The translations under genes and the position numbers were made by a program. The notes beneath the pieces are model-generated. The model made no database searches. It was given only the letters and a program-made list of their open reading frames with translations, and was not told the DNA's origin. Source: Chionoecetes opilio (Eukaryota > Arthropoda > Malacostraca > Decapoda > Majidae). Taken from it: a DNA stretch of 64,000 nt. Of the stretch, positions 56,027 to 64,000 are shown piece after piece. Numbering within the stretch: position 1 is the stretch's first letter; the number at the start of each line of letters is the position of its first letter. The stretch covers positions 357,501-421,500 of the forward strand of contig JACEEZ010025360.1 of the NCBI GenBank assembly GCA_016584305.1, in the 5' to 3' direction.

Positions 56027-59000
56027 CCTGGGTCGATTAGTGCCGTTGTTTTGAATGCCGGTTAAATGAGGTTCTCCTGTATAATATTTTGGGCGGTTTT
56101 GTCGCATTTTTTTTAGACCGAGGTCGCGGTTTGGGGATGAGAACACAGTCTACAATCTGGCAACCCTGGTGTCAGGTGCACACCTGTTCACCACCACCAC
56201 CACCACCACCCACCTGTCAGCTCATTAAGGTGTCGGGTGTTGATGTGGTCCACGTCGTCGCGATGCGTGCACAGCCGCGACGCCTTGATGCCATCGCGCT
56301 CCAGAGTGTTGCCCTTGGTGTCCCGCAGCCGCTCAGCCGCCTCATCGCTGCACCTGGGATGAACATAACAACATCAGAACATTAGAATATAAGGAAATAA
56401 GAACATAAGGAAATAAGAACATAACATAAGGAAATAAGAACATAACATCAGGAAATAAGAACATAACATAAGAACATAAGAACCAGGGCTTGAAAACTAA
56501 ATAATTTTTCAAACGGTTCGTTCCGATCAGAAACAGTATTATTAAAGTTTAGTTTTTTGTTCCTCCTCCAAACCTAACGTTCCTGAACCGGTTAGAACGA
56601 AATGAAAACCGGTTAGAACGTTATTATCAAACCATGTAATGAATATGCTATTTCCCCTAATAAATAATAATGCCTATACATGACTACATTCTTATAGATG
56701 GTAATAAAGCCATACATTTCATGGTGCATAGTATCCAACAAAATCAAACCCTTCGATGTCGTAAGAACTATATTATTGTACGACTTAAATAATGCAACAC
56801 ATTTACATATACAATACAGGAAGTGTAGTGTAGGAGTATGCAATCTCAGTCGTCGTATAGACATGAATCACTAATTATTTATTAATATTATATATCAATC
56901 AATCAATCAATCATTGGGGGCATACGCCGGGGGGCGCGTCGCCTCGCCCACCCTACGACGCCACTCCCGAGGGTCACCACGCGCGAGTTCCCATGCAGGC
57001 TCCTTTCCCATACCAAGCAGCTCTCGACAAGAAACATCAACTTGCCCCAGCCACGAGCCTTGTGGGCGCCCCCTTGGCCTCCTCCACGCCGGATTGTCTC
57101 TTACAGATACAACCCGATGGGAAGGATCGGTTTCAGGGTAGCGTGCCACATGCCCATATAGCCGAAGTTGGCGCTGACGGACTATGCAGGTAATAGGCCT
57201 CGATTCAGTCTCACGGTGCAATCGCTGATTTGACACGTAATCATCCCAGCGATACCCCATGATTCTGCGAAGACACTTATTACCAAAGGCATTGATTCGT
57301 CTCTTCAAGTCACTATTTAGTGTCCATGTCTCACAACCATAGAGTAAGACAGGGATCACAAGCGATTTGAAGATCCGGATCTTTGTCCTCCTGCACAGGT
57401 ACCGACAACGCCAAAACGCCAAATACTCCCGCTGAGCGAGTCCATAACACCGTGGGCTATGCCAATCCGCCGTAAGACTTCTTGACGTGACCCGCCGTCA
57501 TTATGGACTGCGCTACCAAGGTATGTAAAACTTTCCAAGATCTCAATGTCCTCGCCACACGCATGAACAGACTGTACTGCTTCATCTAGTAAGTCTCCAA
57601 ACACCTGGACCTTGGTCTTGAGCCAGGAGACCTCAAGTCCCAAAGGCTTTGCCTCCTCGTGCAGCGCCTTGAGAGCCATCACCAGGACCTCCAGCGACTC
57701 AGCAAAGATTACTGCATCATCGGCAAAAACAAGATCAGTGATCTTGGTGTTGCCAACGGATGCTCCACAATCACTTTGATCTACAACCTTGTCCAACACC
57801 CAGTCCATACAAGCGTTGAAAAGTGATGGGGCAAGGACGCACCCTTGCCTCACTCCTGTATTCACAGGAAAGAAGCCGGATACACCTGTCCCACACTTCA
57901 CAGCACTTTCAGTCCCAGAATATATGGTAAAACTATATTAATTCGTAATATCACCAGCCCACTAATTAAATAAACCTAATCAATGAAGTCAATGACTACA
58001 TGTGGTACTCCAAGGACTTGAACTTTAGGACACTCACACCGAAATTCGGCGCACCAAGCATTAGGCTATGAACACAGTTAAACATTTAAGCACATATTCA
58101 CGATATATAATCCCTTTTCGAATACTGGATATTAATCTAAGCATATTCTTAAACCAAATTGCAGTATAATAGTTTAACGATTGCACGAATGGAAGGTGTA
58201 ATAAAATAAGGGAACGTGATGCATATCACGAAGACAAATTCATAATTATATAAGGTAAAAAATAGTTATTCTTCACAAATTAAATGAAAAGTGGTGCATA
58301 TGATACTATTTGAGACAAAACCACATGGTCAATTGCCAAGTGAACAAATACAGTAGACTTAAATAATGTATGTATGTAATACAGATGTATTTACTTCAAT
58401 CATTTGGCTACTGGAAGTGAAAATGGATTAGTGACCAAATATGGCATGGAACGAAAAAATAACGTTATTAACCGGTTACAGGGATTTCAGAAAAGCGTTT
58501 TTGCTCCGGAACAGTAAATATGATAACGTTTTTGTTTCCGTTTTTGTTCCGAGCATAATTTAGTTAATTTCGGTTTTCGTTTTCGTTCCCTTAAACTGTT
58601 TCCAAGCCCTGATAAGAACATAGGGAAATAAGAACATAGGGAAATAAGAACATAGGGAAATAAGAACATAGGGAAATAAGAACATAGGGAAATAAGAACA
58701 TAGGGAAATAAGTACATAGGGAAATAAGAACATAGGGAAATAAGAACATAGGGAAATAAGAACATAGGGAAATAAGAATATAAGAACATAAGAACATAGG
58801 GAAATAAGAATATAAGAACATAAGAACATAGGGAAATAAGAATATAAGAACATAAGAACACAAGAGAAATAAGAATATAAGAACATAGGGAAATAAGAAT
58901 ACAGGGAGGTCCCGTTATACGAGCATTCGATATACGATAATCCGATGATACGAGATGTGTAAATTAGGGTCTATTTTCAATATACGAGATCGAAAATCCA

Positions 59001-60288
59001 ATGTTACGACATTCAAACTGGGGTGAGTAAAATTACCAAGTTATTTACTAAAGTAAATTACAAGTTATTTACTAAAATTATAAACATTTACTGACTACAT
59101 ATATGATTTTACCTAAGGTTGTACGATAATTCAATCTGAAAATAACGTGCAGACTGGCCAACGACTGCTCGAGACTGGTATTAGCAGAGGTAGGAAGTCT
59201 CCAGGCTCGCTTATTATTGTTTGGTATGCTATGCAATATCATTTCTCTAGGTGAATGTAGACATATGATTGCATTTGGATGGATATCATTCATATATATG
59301 AGTAAAGAGATGAAATACAAGCAAGGGACTCATCCACGTCTGGCAGCACGACCTTTGGTAGCAGCAGCAGCAGCATGAGCCAGCCCATGAAGCCCGTGAG
59401 GTGGATATCAACACCACTAGACCAAGGGAGATAGATGTCTTTGGTAATATTTAGTAGGGGAGCGAGAACCCCTTGAGGAATCCTATGATCCCTGGTGATA
59501 TCCTATGGTGCTGTCACAGGCGTGGGAGCTGACTGTCTTCAGGAAGGCAGAGGTGAGGCGGATGACGGCGGGTTTTTACTCAAAAGTTTTGAGTGGCGGC
59601 GCCGCTGGAGCCGCCACAGTAAGTTTGAGCAGGATTAAACGTCTTATTACTCGTTATTATACAACTTAGTGATTATGGTGTGATGTTATATACACGTGTC
59701 ATTATCTATATCAATGTAGCACCGTGTTTCACCTTAAATAAGGGTGATTTAAAGATGTTATGATGAGGCGCGACTGGCGACTGGCCCCGCGACTGGCGGG
59801 GCAGAGTGATGGAGAATTTTTTTTGCTGCGAGGCTGCCCCATGACACGAATATTCACTATTTCAACCCACATACACACCTTCTACCACCAAAACACTAGC
59901 AACACAGGCTCCTTACTTATATATCTTACTATCTGATACATTAAAACTCCTTAAAACGCAAGCATTCCAAATAAAACGAGAATTAGTTAGAGATGACAGG
60001 GACAAGGCGGAGAGAGGCAGTCTGGCATGCCATTCTTGCCCGGAAATATGTCTCGCTGACTTGTGATTGGTCGAGAAGTTTTAAAAACAGTTTATCATTG
60101 GCTGGTGACTGATGATGAGCTTGATGAAATCATTTATGTTTTATGTTTAATTAATGTGCAGTTATGTTATTTTGTGTGCTATTTTCTCTTTCAGAATGGT
60201 TTTTCTACAGAACAGGTAGTACAGTGTGGGCAATATAGACGCTGTGTGTTTGTTGTGTTTGCTATAGTTTATTTTAGCTTGAAAAACA

Positions 60289-60321
<33 letters not shown>

Positions 60322-61377
60322 GATGGGGTCCTGGAACCAAACCTATATTTTACCATTAGTTATGCGTTTCGTTATACGAGATTTCGCTTTACGAGTATGC
60401 CAGGTGGAACCTAACTGCTCGTATCTTCGGGACCTCCCTGTATAGGGAAATAAGAAGATAAGAACATAAGTAAATAAGGAAGCTACAAGAGGCTGTGAGA
60501 CCTACACGTGGTAGTTCCTGTTACTCAACACTATCTACATCCACCTTTCATCCCCATCCATGAATATATACAGACTTTTTTTAAAGGTCCCCAAAGACTA
60601 AGCACTAACTACCTGATGACTGAGTCTATTCCAATCATTTACCACCCTATTTGTGGACCAGTTTTTCCCTATTTCCTTTTTGGTGATGGTGGCGGGGGGG
60701 GGGGGGGGAAAGGTGGTGGTCATCATCATCATCATCATCATCATCACTTCAGACTCTCATCCCATGTTCTCTAGTCGTGCTGCTTCACTTCACACCCCAA
60801 CAAGCTTCCCTCATCACAGCGTGGCCGAGGCAACACAGAATGCACAAAGGTATCCTCACAGCAGCCAGGTTCCCACAGCCTGACACACCCACTACTTACC
60901 CTTCCCTTCCTCTCCCTCCCTTCCTTCCCTTCCCTTCCTTCGCCTCCCTCCCTTCCCTTCCCTCCTTCTCCATCCCTTCCTTTGCCTCCCTCTCCATCCC
61001 TTCCCTTCCCTTCCCTTGCCTCCCTCTCCCTTCCTTCCATCGCCTCCTTCTCCCTCCCTTCCTTCTCCTCCCTCCCCCTCCCTTTCCTTCACTCCCTTCC
61101 CTTCCCTTCCTCTTCCTCTCCTTCCCTCTCCTCACCTGCCCAGCCTCACAGCCTGCAGGATGCGGATAAACTCAGGGTCGTCCTGGCGCTTCACGTCGGT
61201 CAGCTCCAGGGTGAGGCTGATGCACCGATCCCAAGCCTCCGTCTGGAAGCAGAACACCCGCTGCTGCCCCGGCCGGGTGACGGGCGGCAGCTGCAGGAAG
61301 TCTCCGCACAGGATCAGCTGGATGCCCCCGAATGGTTTGTCGTTGTTCCGTACGGTCCTCGCCACGGCCTCCAGCTT
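46945..61377 (-). CDS. PIF1: PIF1 5'-to-3' DNA helicase, C-terminal five exons
   Basis: Minus-strand exons 61136-61377, 56214-56353, 53612-53806, 50524-50669 and 46945-47139 join in frame (918 nt, 305 codons plus stop). In order they carry [18 protein letters not shown] and [10 protein letters not shown] (motif III), [44 protein letters not shown] then GMTLDCAE (motif V) and [19 protein letters not shown] (motif VI). The match to human PIF1 is collinear throughout. Walker A and the DEIS motif II are absent because upstream exons lie beyond the right edge. PIF1 unwinds forked DNA, RNA-DNA hybrids and G-quadruplexes in nucleus and mitochondria. All acceptors end cag; donors include gtgagg and gtttgt. 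Introns are packed with transposons. No damage is seen. Confidence 0.94.
47160..47470. other. GGGAGGA-rich intronic tract in PIF1
   Basis: A purine-rich stretch with a duplicated piece (ctgagggaggacgggg, at about 47140 and 47252), just upstream (in PIF1 sense) of the last exon. On the PIF1 sense strand it is pyrimidine-rich, as expected near an acceptor. Confidence 0.6.
47545..47638 (+). mobile_element. TTAA MITE, family P, truncated copy
   Basis: It starts as the family does (cccagatctttcctttgata) and is cut off after about 94 bp where LINE sequence begins. Confidence 0.65.
47640..50110 (-). mobile_element. Jockey-like LINE, endonuclease and reverse transcriptase, decayed
   Basis: On the minus strand, 50026-49820 reads [14 protein letters not shown] (endonuclease start) and 49479-48553 is a 308-aa frame with [14 protein letters not shown] (endonuclease SDH block) and [15 protein letters not shown]. 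48020-47754 reads [20 protein letters not shown] (reverse-transcriptase block). Frames are broken between these. An unrelated stretch near 48540-48670 may be an insertion. It lies in the last PIF1 intron, antisense-neutral (same strand as PIF1). Confidence 0.85.
50524..50669 (-). CDS. PIF1: PIF1 internal exon (motif V)
   Basis: Codes on the minus strand from the split Gly codon through [20 protein letters not shown] to WAFSIHKSQ. Acceptor ccccgcag, donor gtgagg; it ends in phase 0 so the last exon starts GMTLDC. Confidence 0.93.
50780..51240. other. Intronic sequence with small repeats
   Basis: A piece resembling a transposon end (accggcatttacccgagggg ... tgccggtta, 50790-50845) and a (CA)n tract at 51191-51228. 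No gene. Confidence 0.4.
51244..51590 (+). mobile_element. tRNA-Val(CAC)-derived SINE with LINE-like tail
   Basis: 51244-51316 folds as a tRNA: D-arm A box tagtgtagtggttagcacg, anticodon stem ctcgg/ccgag with loop ttcacaa (anticodon CAC at 51277-51279), T-arm cccgggttcgatccccggg. The acceptor stem has one mismatch. A SINE body follows (two copies of ccgggggtttgtgacccccc) and the 3' end ggccctgtaaaacacaacta is the same as the LINE 3' end at 53560. Confidence 0.8.
51650..52390 (+). mobile_element. CR1-like LINE endonuclease fragment, split by a MITE
   Basis: The plus strand reads [14 protein letters not shown], then DTCILMGDF and, after the family E element (52025-52235), [13 protein letters not shown]. 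These are endonuclease blocks of a CR1-group ORF2. Confidence 0.7.
52025..52235 (-). mobile_element. MITE family E, single copy
   Basis: It runs from ttatttaacgaggcaaaaac to ttttcacctcgttaaaaaaa, inverted relative to 6427-6634. It sits inside the LINE endonuclease fragment. Confidence 0.75.
52539..52742 (+). mobile_element. TTAA MITE, family P, copy 4
   Basis: 204 bp, TTAA at 52535-52538 and 52743-52746. It abuts the LINE piece starting at 52747. Confidence 0.8.
52747..53110 (+). mobile_element. CR1/L2-like LINE 3' end, near-identical to 26567-26932
   Basis: It carries [20 protein letters not shown] and the same 3' UTR as the copy at 26.6 kb, differing at two positions by my count. Family E copy 4 interrupts its tail. 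Confidence 0.85.
53116..53316 (+). mobile_element. MITE family E, copy 4
   Basis: It runs from tgtttttttaacgaggtaaa to ttgcctcgttaaaaataaga, inserted in the tail of the LINE that precedes it; the tail resumes as gatgaactagatgaac. Confidence 0.75.
53380..53600 (+). mobile_element. CR1-like LINE 3' end
   Basis: The plus strand reads [20 protein letters not shown], then [14 protein letters not shown] and a stop, followed by ccctgtaaaacacaactagg repeats. The 3' UTR end matches the SINE at 51244. Confidence 0.8.
53612..53806 (-). CDS. PIF1: PIF1 internal exon (VNGARGVV)
   Basis: The minus strand codes [16 protein letters not shown] through [20 protein letters not shown] to GYENK. Acceptor ctgttcacag, donor gtttgt (weak). 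Phase 1 on both sides. Confidence 0.93.
54170..54254. repeat. (TA)n microsatellite
   Basis: About 85 bp of pure TA. The IYIYIY ORFs are artefacts. Confidence 0.97.
54340..54600 (+). repeat. Direct duplication of about 130 bp
   Basis: The stretch attactcattaagggcttgt, then gaccccc-ttgattttgaca and cagcactacttgc-tgtcaa, occurs at 54357-54460 and again at 54480-54590 with small differences. Confidence 0.8.
54774..55578. mobile_element. TA-flanked foldback element, family G (mariner-like ends)
   Basis: The left arm from CAGGGTGTAACACGAGTTTC is mirrored on the right (gaaactcgtgttacaccct). The palindrome includes aaaaggctacatg-side and continues to about 55080 and 55200, so arms are over 300 bp with a loop of about 110 bp. 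The right arm has an extra repeated gttagaaaaa stretch. Confidence 0.8.
55597..56079. mobile_element. TA-flanked MITE, family H, with poly-A run
   Basis: Inverted ends CAGGAAAACCTCGTTTATCC and ttaaatgaggttctcctg, TA on both sides. Inside is an A run of 87 (55939-56025). Confidence 0.75.
56214..56353 (-). CDS. PIF1: PIF1 internal exon ([10 protein letters not shown])
   Basis: The minus strand codes [15 protein letters not shown] through [20 protein letters not shown] to LNELT. Acceptor tcatcccag, donor gtgggt. Confidence 0.93.
56376..56475 (-). repeat. Tandem repeat of LINE-tail unit, left part
   Basis: Units of ataaggaaataagaac, the reverse complement of the LINE tail (gttcttatttcctta). The array resumes at 58612 after the hAT element. 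Confidence 0.8.
56893..57905 (-). mobile_element. RTE-like LINE, 5'-truncated, nested in the hAT element
   Basis: The minus strand encodes [40 protein letters not shown] (the catalytic FADD box), [15 protein letters not shown], then in a second frame [18 protein letters not shown] and [20 protein letters not shown]. One frame change lies near 57410. The 3' end runs into a TGAT repeat (56893-56911), typical of RTE elements. Confidence 0.85.
57906..58483. other. AT-rich interior of the hAT element
   Basis: No ORF of significance was found. It is presumably decayed transposon sequence. Confidence 0.4.
58612..58899 (-). repeat. Tandem 16-bp repeat (aagaacatagggaaat)
   Basis: About 17 units, some changed to aagaatataagaacat. 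It continues the array at 56376 and is interrupted again by the family B element at 58902. Confidence 0.9.
58902..60440. mobile_element. Family B DNA transposon, longest copy, with family-A-like core
   Basis: The ends CAGGGAGGTCCCGTTATACG and tcttcgggacctccctg are bordered by TA (58900-58901 and 60441-60442). The middle (about 59080-60060) is the reverse complement of the core of family A and keeps both sites that are disrupted there: cctggtgatatcctat (59492-59507) and gacatatgattgcatt (about 59259). No intact transposase. A T run lies at 60289-60317. Confidence 0.85.
60453..60680 (-). mobile_element. LINE 3' end, inverted
   Basis: Reverse complement of the common tail (cctacacgtggtagttcctg) and the ORF2 C-terminus (accaccctatttgtggacca). 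It is probably the source of the tandem tail arrays to its left. Confidence 0.75.
60690..60760 (+). repeat. G run and (CAT)n
   Basis: A run of about 14 G (60691-60707, with a gc start), then ggtggtggtcatcatcat repeats. Confidence 0.85.
60895..61133 (-). repeat. Polypurine tract right after a PIF1 5' splice site
   Basis: About 240 bp of CCTTCCCTT-type repeats; on the PIF1 sense strand it is ggaaggga-rich and starts directly after the donor gtgaggagag. The Lys/Glu/Gly-rich ORFs are artefacts. Confidence 0.9.
61136..61377 (-). CDS. PIF1: PIF1 internal exon (motif III)
   Basis: The minus strand codes [33 protein letters not shown] and [18 protein letters not shown] to LGR. Acceptor gtcccacag, donor gtgagg. 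This is the most 5' PIF1 exon visible. Confidence 0.94.
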
Positions 61378-61399
61378 CTGTGGGACGGCACAACACACC

Positions 61400-62130
61400 A
61401 TGACGAAGGACAAACACAGGCCGGGCACGGCATCACACACTCCGCTTTGAAATACACACTCTAATATCTTATACAAAAATAACATAAAAAAAAGACATAA
61501 GTTCATAAAATGACATATCATCATCCATCCCTCTGTTTAACATCAGATTTTCCCATAATGTCTTATGAGGCTAGATGGTCAATGATATACTTCCAATTCT
61601 ATTGCGTTCATCATTTAAATTTGTGGCATGAGTTTTACGCCTCAGATGCTCTTCCTGACAGGCAACCCCAATTTTTAGCTGAGGGGCTAGATGGATGGCC
61701 TGCCATGGCTAACGAGCCTCGCCTGCCCGGGATCTACCCATTAAACGACAGTGACTTATTATCATCATTGTTTTAGGTTACGTTAGAGTAGGTTAGGGTA
61801 GGGTAGGATAGTTTAGATTAGGACAGTTTACTACACTGTTACAGTTTTGAATATTCCACCACTGTGTTTATTTCAATTGATGTTCTGAACTTGGTAACTC
61901 CACGGTGGCCTTCCCTTTGTTCTGTGGCCTTGCTGTACACACTCACGCACTCCTCCCTGTTCTGTCCACCTTCCTCATGCAAGAAATAACTATAAAATCG
62001 GACTAGCTTAAACAGGCAGTCTGGGTGGCGTTGCCTGAGGCCTCCAATAGTATATATATATTGTATAATATTTACTTTAAAATTGTATCAATACATGTAC
62101 TTTTGTGAAGCCTTTTACAAATATCACAAA
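61400..62130. other. PIF1 intron, unrecognised repeats
   Basis: A stretch (ctcagatgctcttcctgaca ... ctgccatggctaac, 61640-61715) looks like a dispersed repeat but has only this copy here. Variant TTAGG-type runs lie at 61773-61815. No exon of PIF1 was found. Confidence 0.4.
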
Positions 62131-62136
62131 AGTTAA

Positions 62137-62999
62137 AGTAATCGTCCAGACCATTTCATCATTCCTGATTTAATGCAATAAAATTGTAGCCATTAGTGAG
62201 TATATCAACAATATGTTGTCACTTTTTGCATCCAGTCAGCCGTTCTTAAATAATCCGCAATCAAAATCTCCAAATTCCCCGAGCTCTCAAAACGCTCCTC
62301 AAGGCTTGCAGACGATGATGCGCCACGGCTCGGTGACATCACATCAGGAAGCCTCCTCTCCCCGCGCTGACCCAGAAGCACGTAAACACAGGAGATAAAT
62401 ATATAGTACTTGAAGATTTTTGGGTGTTCTGATAGATTTTTTTGCGATATGCCACATGCATGCATCCTTTATGGGTGCAGCAAGACAGCTGTGCTTTCCA
62501 GAGAAGTTTGCACACGTTTCTGACTGATACGACGACGTTAAATCTGTGGAAGAGATTTGTGCGGCGGACACATCACCCCCCACCCACCCACACATTCCGT
62601 AGCCACACACCATAGCGTAGCCCATCACAATCTGAGGTTCGTTTTCCTCATTTACGCGAGCAGCGTCATTTATTTCGGTCTCAGATTGAGCATCGTACTC
62701 TAGATCTGTCACAGCGACAGATTCACTGACTGACACCGAAGTACAATCGCTCATCATCACATTTGCCGACAGGTGTCACGCAGGGAGAAGACTGTTGTTT
62801 ACATTCTCCGCTCCTCCTGTGATGTCATCAATAATATTCGTAGCCCTGTTGGAGGGAAGAAAGTTTTTTCGCGTGCATTTTACAAAAGTCTTGTTTTTAC
62901 GGAAATAAGGCCTGGAAATCAATTATTTTTGGTGGATTAGGTGTTTTGAATGCATATTCAACATAATTAGGCAAAAAAAAAAGGGCCTGGACGATTACT
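62137..62999. mobile_element. TTAA-flanked DNA transposon, family Q, copy 2
   Basis: The ends AGTAATCGTCCAGACC and GGCCTGGACGATTACT are bordered by TTAA (62133-62136 and 63000-63003). It is uninterrupted at 863 bp. The minus strand has a 138-codon frame (62344-62760) starting MMMSDCTSVSVSESVAV, probably the N-terminus of a lost transposase. Confidence 0.8.
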
Positions 63000-63014
63000 T
63001 TAAGCTCAATTATC

Positions 63015-64000
63015 TTATACCAGACTGCCAGTTAACCAGATACCAGTTATATACCAGACTGCCAGTTAACCAGATACCAGTTATATATCAGACTGTCAGT
63101 TAACCAGATACCAGTTATATACCAGACTGCCCGTTAACCAGATACCAATTATATACCAGACTGCCTGTTAACCAGATACCAGTTATATATCAGACTGCCA
63201 GTTAACCAGATACCAATTATATACCAGACTGCCAGTTAACCAGATACCAGTTATATACCAGACTGCCAGTTAACCAGATACCAGTTATATACCAGACTGC
63301 CCGTTATACCAGATACCAGTTATATACCAGACTGCCAGTTAACCAGATACCAATTATATACCAGACTGCCAGTTAACCAGATACCAGTTATATACCAGAC
63401 TGCCAGTTAACCAGATACCAGTTATATACCAGACTGCCCGTTATACCAGATACCAGTTATATACCAGACTGCCCGTTATACCAGACTGCCAGTTAACCAG
63501 ATACCAGTTATATACCAGACTGCCAGTTAACCAGATACCAGTTTATACCAGACTGCCAGTTACCAGATACCAGTTATATACCAGACTGCCAGTTATACCA
63601 GATACCAGTTAACCAGATACCAGTTATATACCAGACTGCCAGTTAACCAGATACCAGTTATACCAGACTGCCAGTTAACCAGATACCAGTTATACCAGAC
63701 TGCCAGTTATATACCAGACTGCCAGTTAACCAGATACCAGTTATATACCAGACTGCCAGTTAACCAGATACCAGTTATATACCAGACTGCCAGTTAACCA
63801 GATACCAGTTATATACCAGACTGCCAGTTAACCAGATACCAGTTATATACCAGACTGCCAGTTAACCAGATACCAGTTATATACCAGACTGCCAGTTAAC
63901 CAGATACCAGTTAACCAGATACCAGTTATATACCAGACTGCCAGTTAACCAGATACCAGTTATATACCAGACTGCCAGTTAACCAGATACCAGTTATATA
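63015..64000. repeat. 34-bp tandem satellite, continues past the window
   Basis: The unit is ataccagactgccagttaac, then cagataccagttat. About 28 copies are visible, with shorter variants lacking one inner block (ccagataccagttaacc duplicated or lost). It begins 12 bp after family Q copy 2. Confidence 0.95.

Larger units (their letters stand above)
56484..58611. mobile_element. hAT-like DNA transposon with 8-bp target duplication
   Basis: The ends CAGGGCTTGAAAAC (56484) and GTTTCCAAGCCCTG (ending 58611) are bordered by ATAAGAAC (56476-56483 and 58612-58619), the 8-bp duplication and CAGGG start of hAT elements. The target is itself a repeat containing that octamer. No hAT transposase remains; the interior carries the LINE at 56893-57905. 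Confidence 0.8.

Noticed and set aside
58487..58886. Phe/Leu/Tyr-rich ORFs resembling membrane proteins
   Set aside because: They are translations of the 16-bp LINE-tail tandem repeat, open in three minus-strand frames.
60892..61135. Gly/Glu/Lys-rich minus-strand ORFs
   Set aside because: They are translations of the polypurine tract in a PIF1 intron.

Overview
The window is eukaryotic genomic DNA, very probably from a decapod crustacean and most likely a brachyuran crab. Five spliced or single-exon host genes sit in a dense bed of nested transposons, microsatellites and TTAGG-type (arthropod telomere motif) repeats. A LINE 3' end that reads roughly 'aactaccacgtgtaggtct...cttatgttctt' recurs throughout and, from memory, is typical of crab genomes. 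The species call is an inference; no rRNA or mitochondrial marker is present.

Host genes, left to right. (1) CHURC1 (Churchill zinc protein), + strand, three exons within 3381-7186, intact, 111 aa. (2) FKRP (fukutin-related protein, ribitol-5-phosphate transferase for dystroglycan glycans), + strand, one very GC-rich coding exon at 10287-11834, 515 aa, with a good poly(A) signal at 14336. (3) An eight-finger C2H2 zinc-finger gene, - strand, last coding exon 27115-28005, upstream exons not found. (4) MPHOSPH6 (M-phase phosphoprotein 6, an RNA-exosome cofactor), + strand, four exons within 34626-41856, with a one-base frameshift in exon 3 and an unusual acidic/RGG-rich tail. (5) PIF1 helicase, - strand, its last five coding exons within 46945-61377; the N-terminal half with Walker A lies beyond the right edge. 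MPHOSPH6 and PIF1 are convergent.

Mobile DNA. 14675-22355 is a TA-flanked DNA transposon that contains a complete Ty3/gypsy LTR element (15241-21176, 277-bp LTRs, GATAT target duplication) and a second TA-flanked element. A related element at 58902-60440 preserves both uninterrupted insertion sites. 28163-31639 is a foldback transposon with arms of about 1.17 kb, a TGTG target duplication and a rearranged transposase. 43429-45394 is a tyrosine-recombinase (DIRS-type) retroelement remnant with inverted termini. 56484-58611 is a hAT-like element with an 8-bp duplication (ATAAGAAC), carrying an RTE-like LINE. Several small families (TA-flanked, TTAA-flanked, foldback) recur, together with tRNA-derived SINEs and fragments of at least four LINE types.

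Edges and low-complexity DNA. The right edge (63015-64000) is a 34-bp satellite that runs off the window. A 17-copy minisatellite lies at 25028-25742, and there are GA, TC, CA, CCA, TA and poly-A tracts. No CRISPR array, rRNA gene or convincing functional tRNA gene was seen. The host genes share no obvious pathway; they look like ordinary neighbours in a transposon-rich genome.
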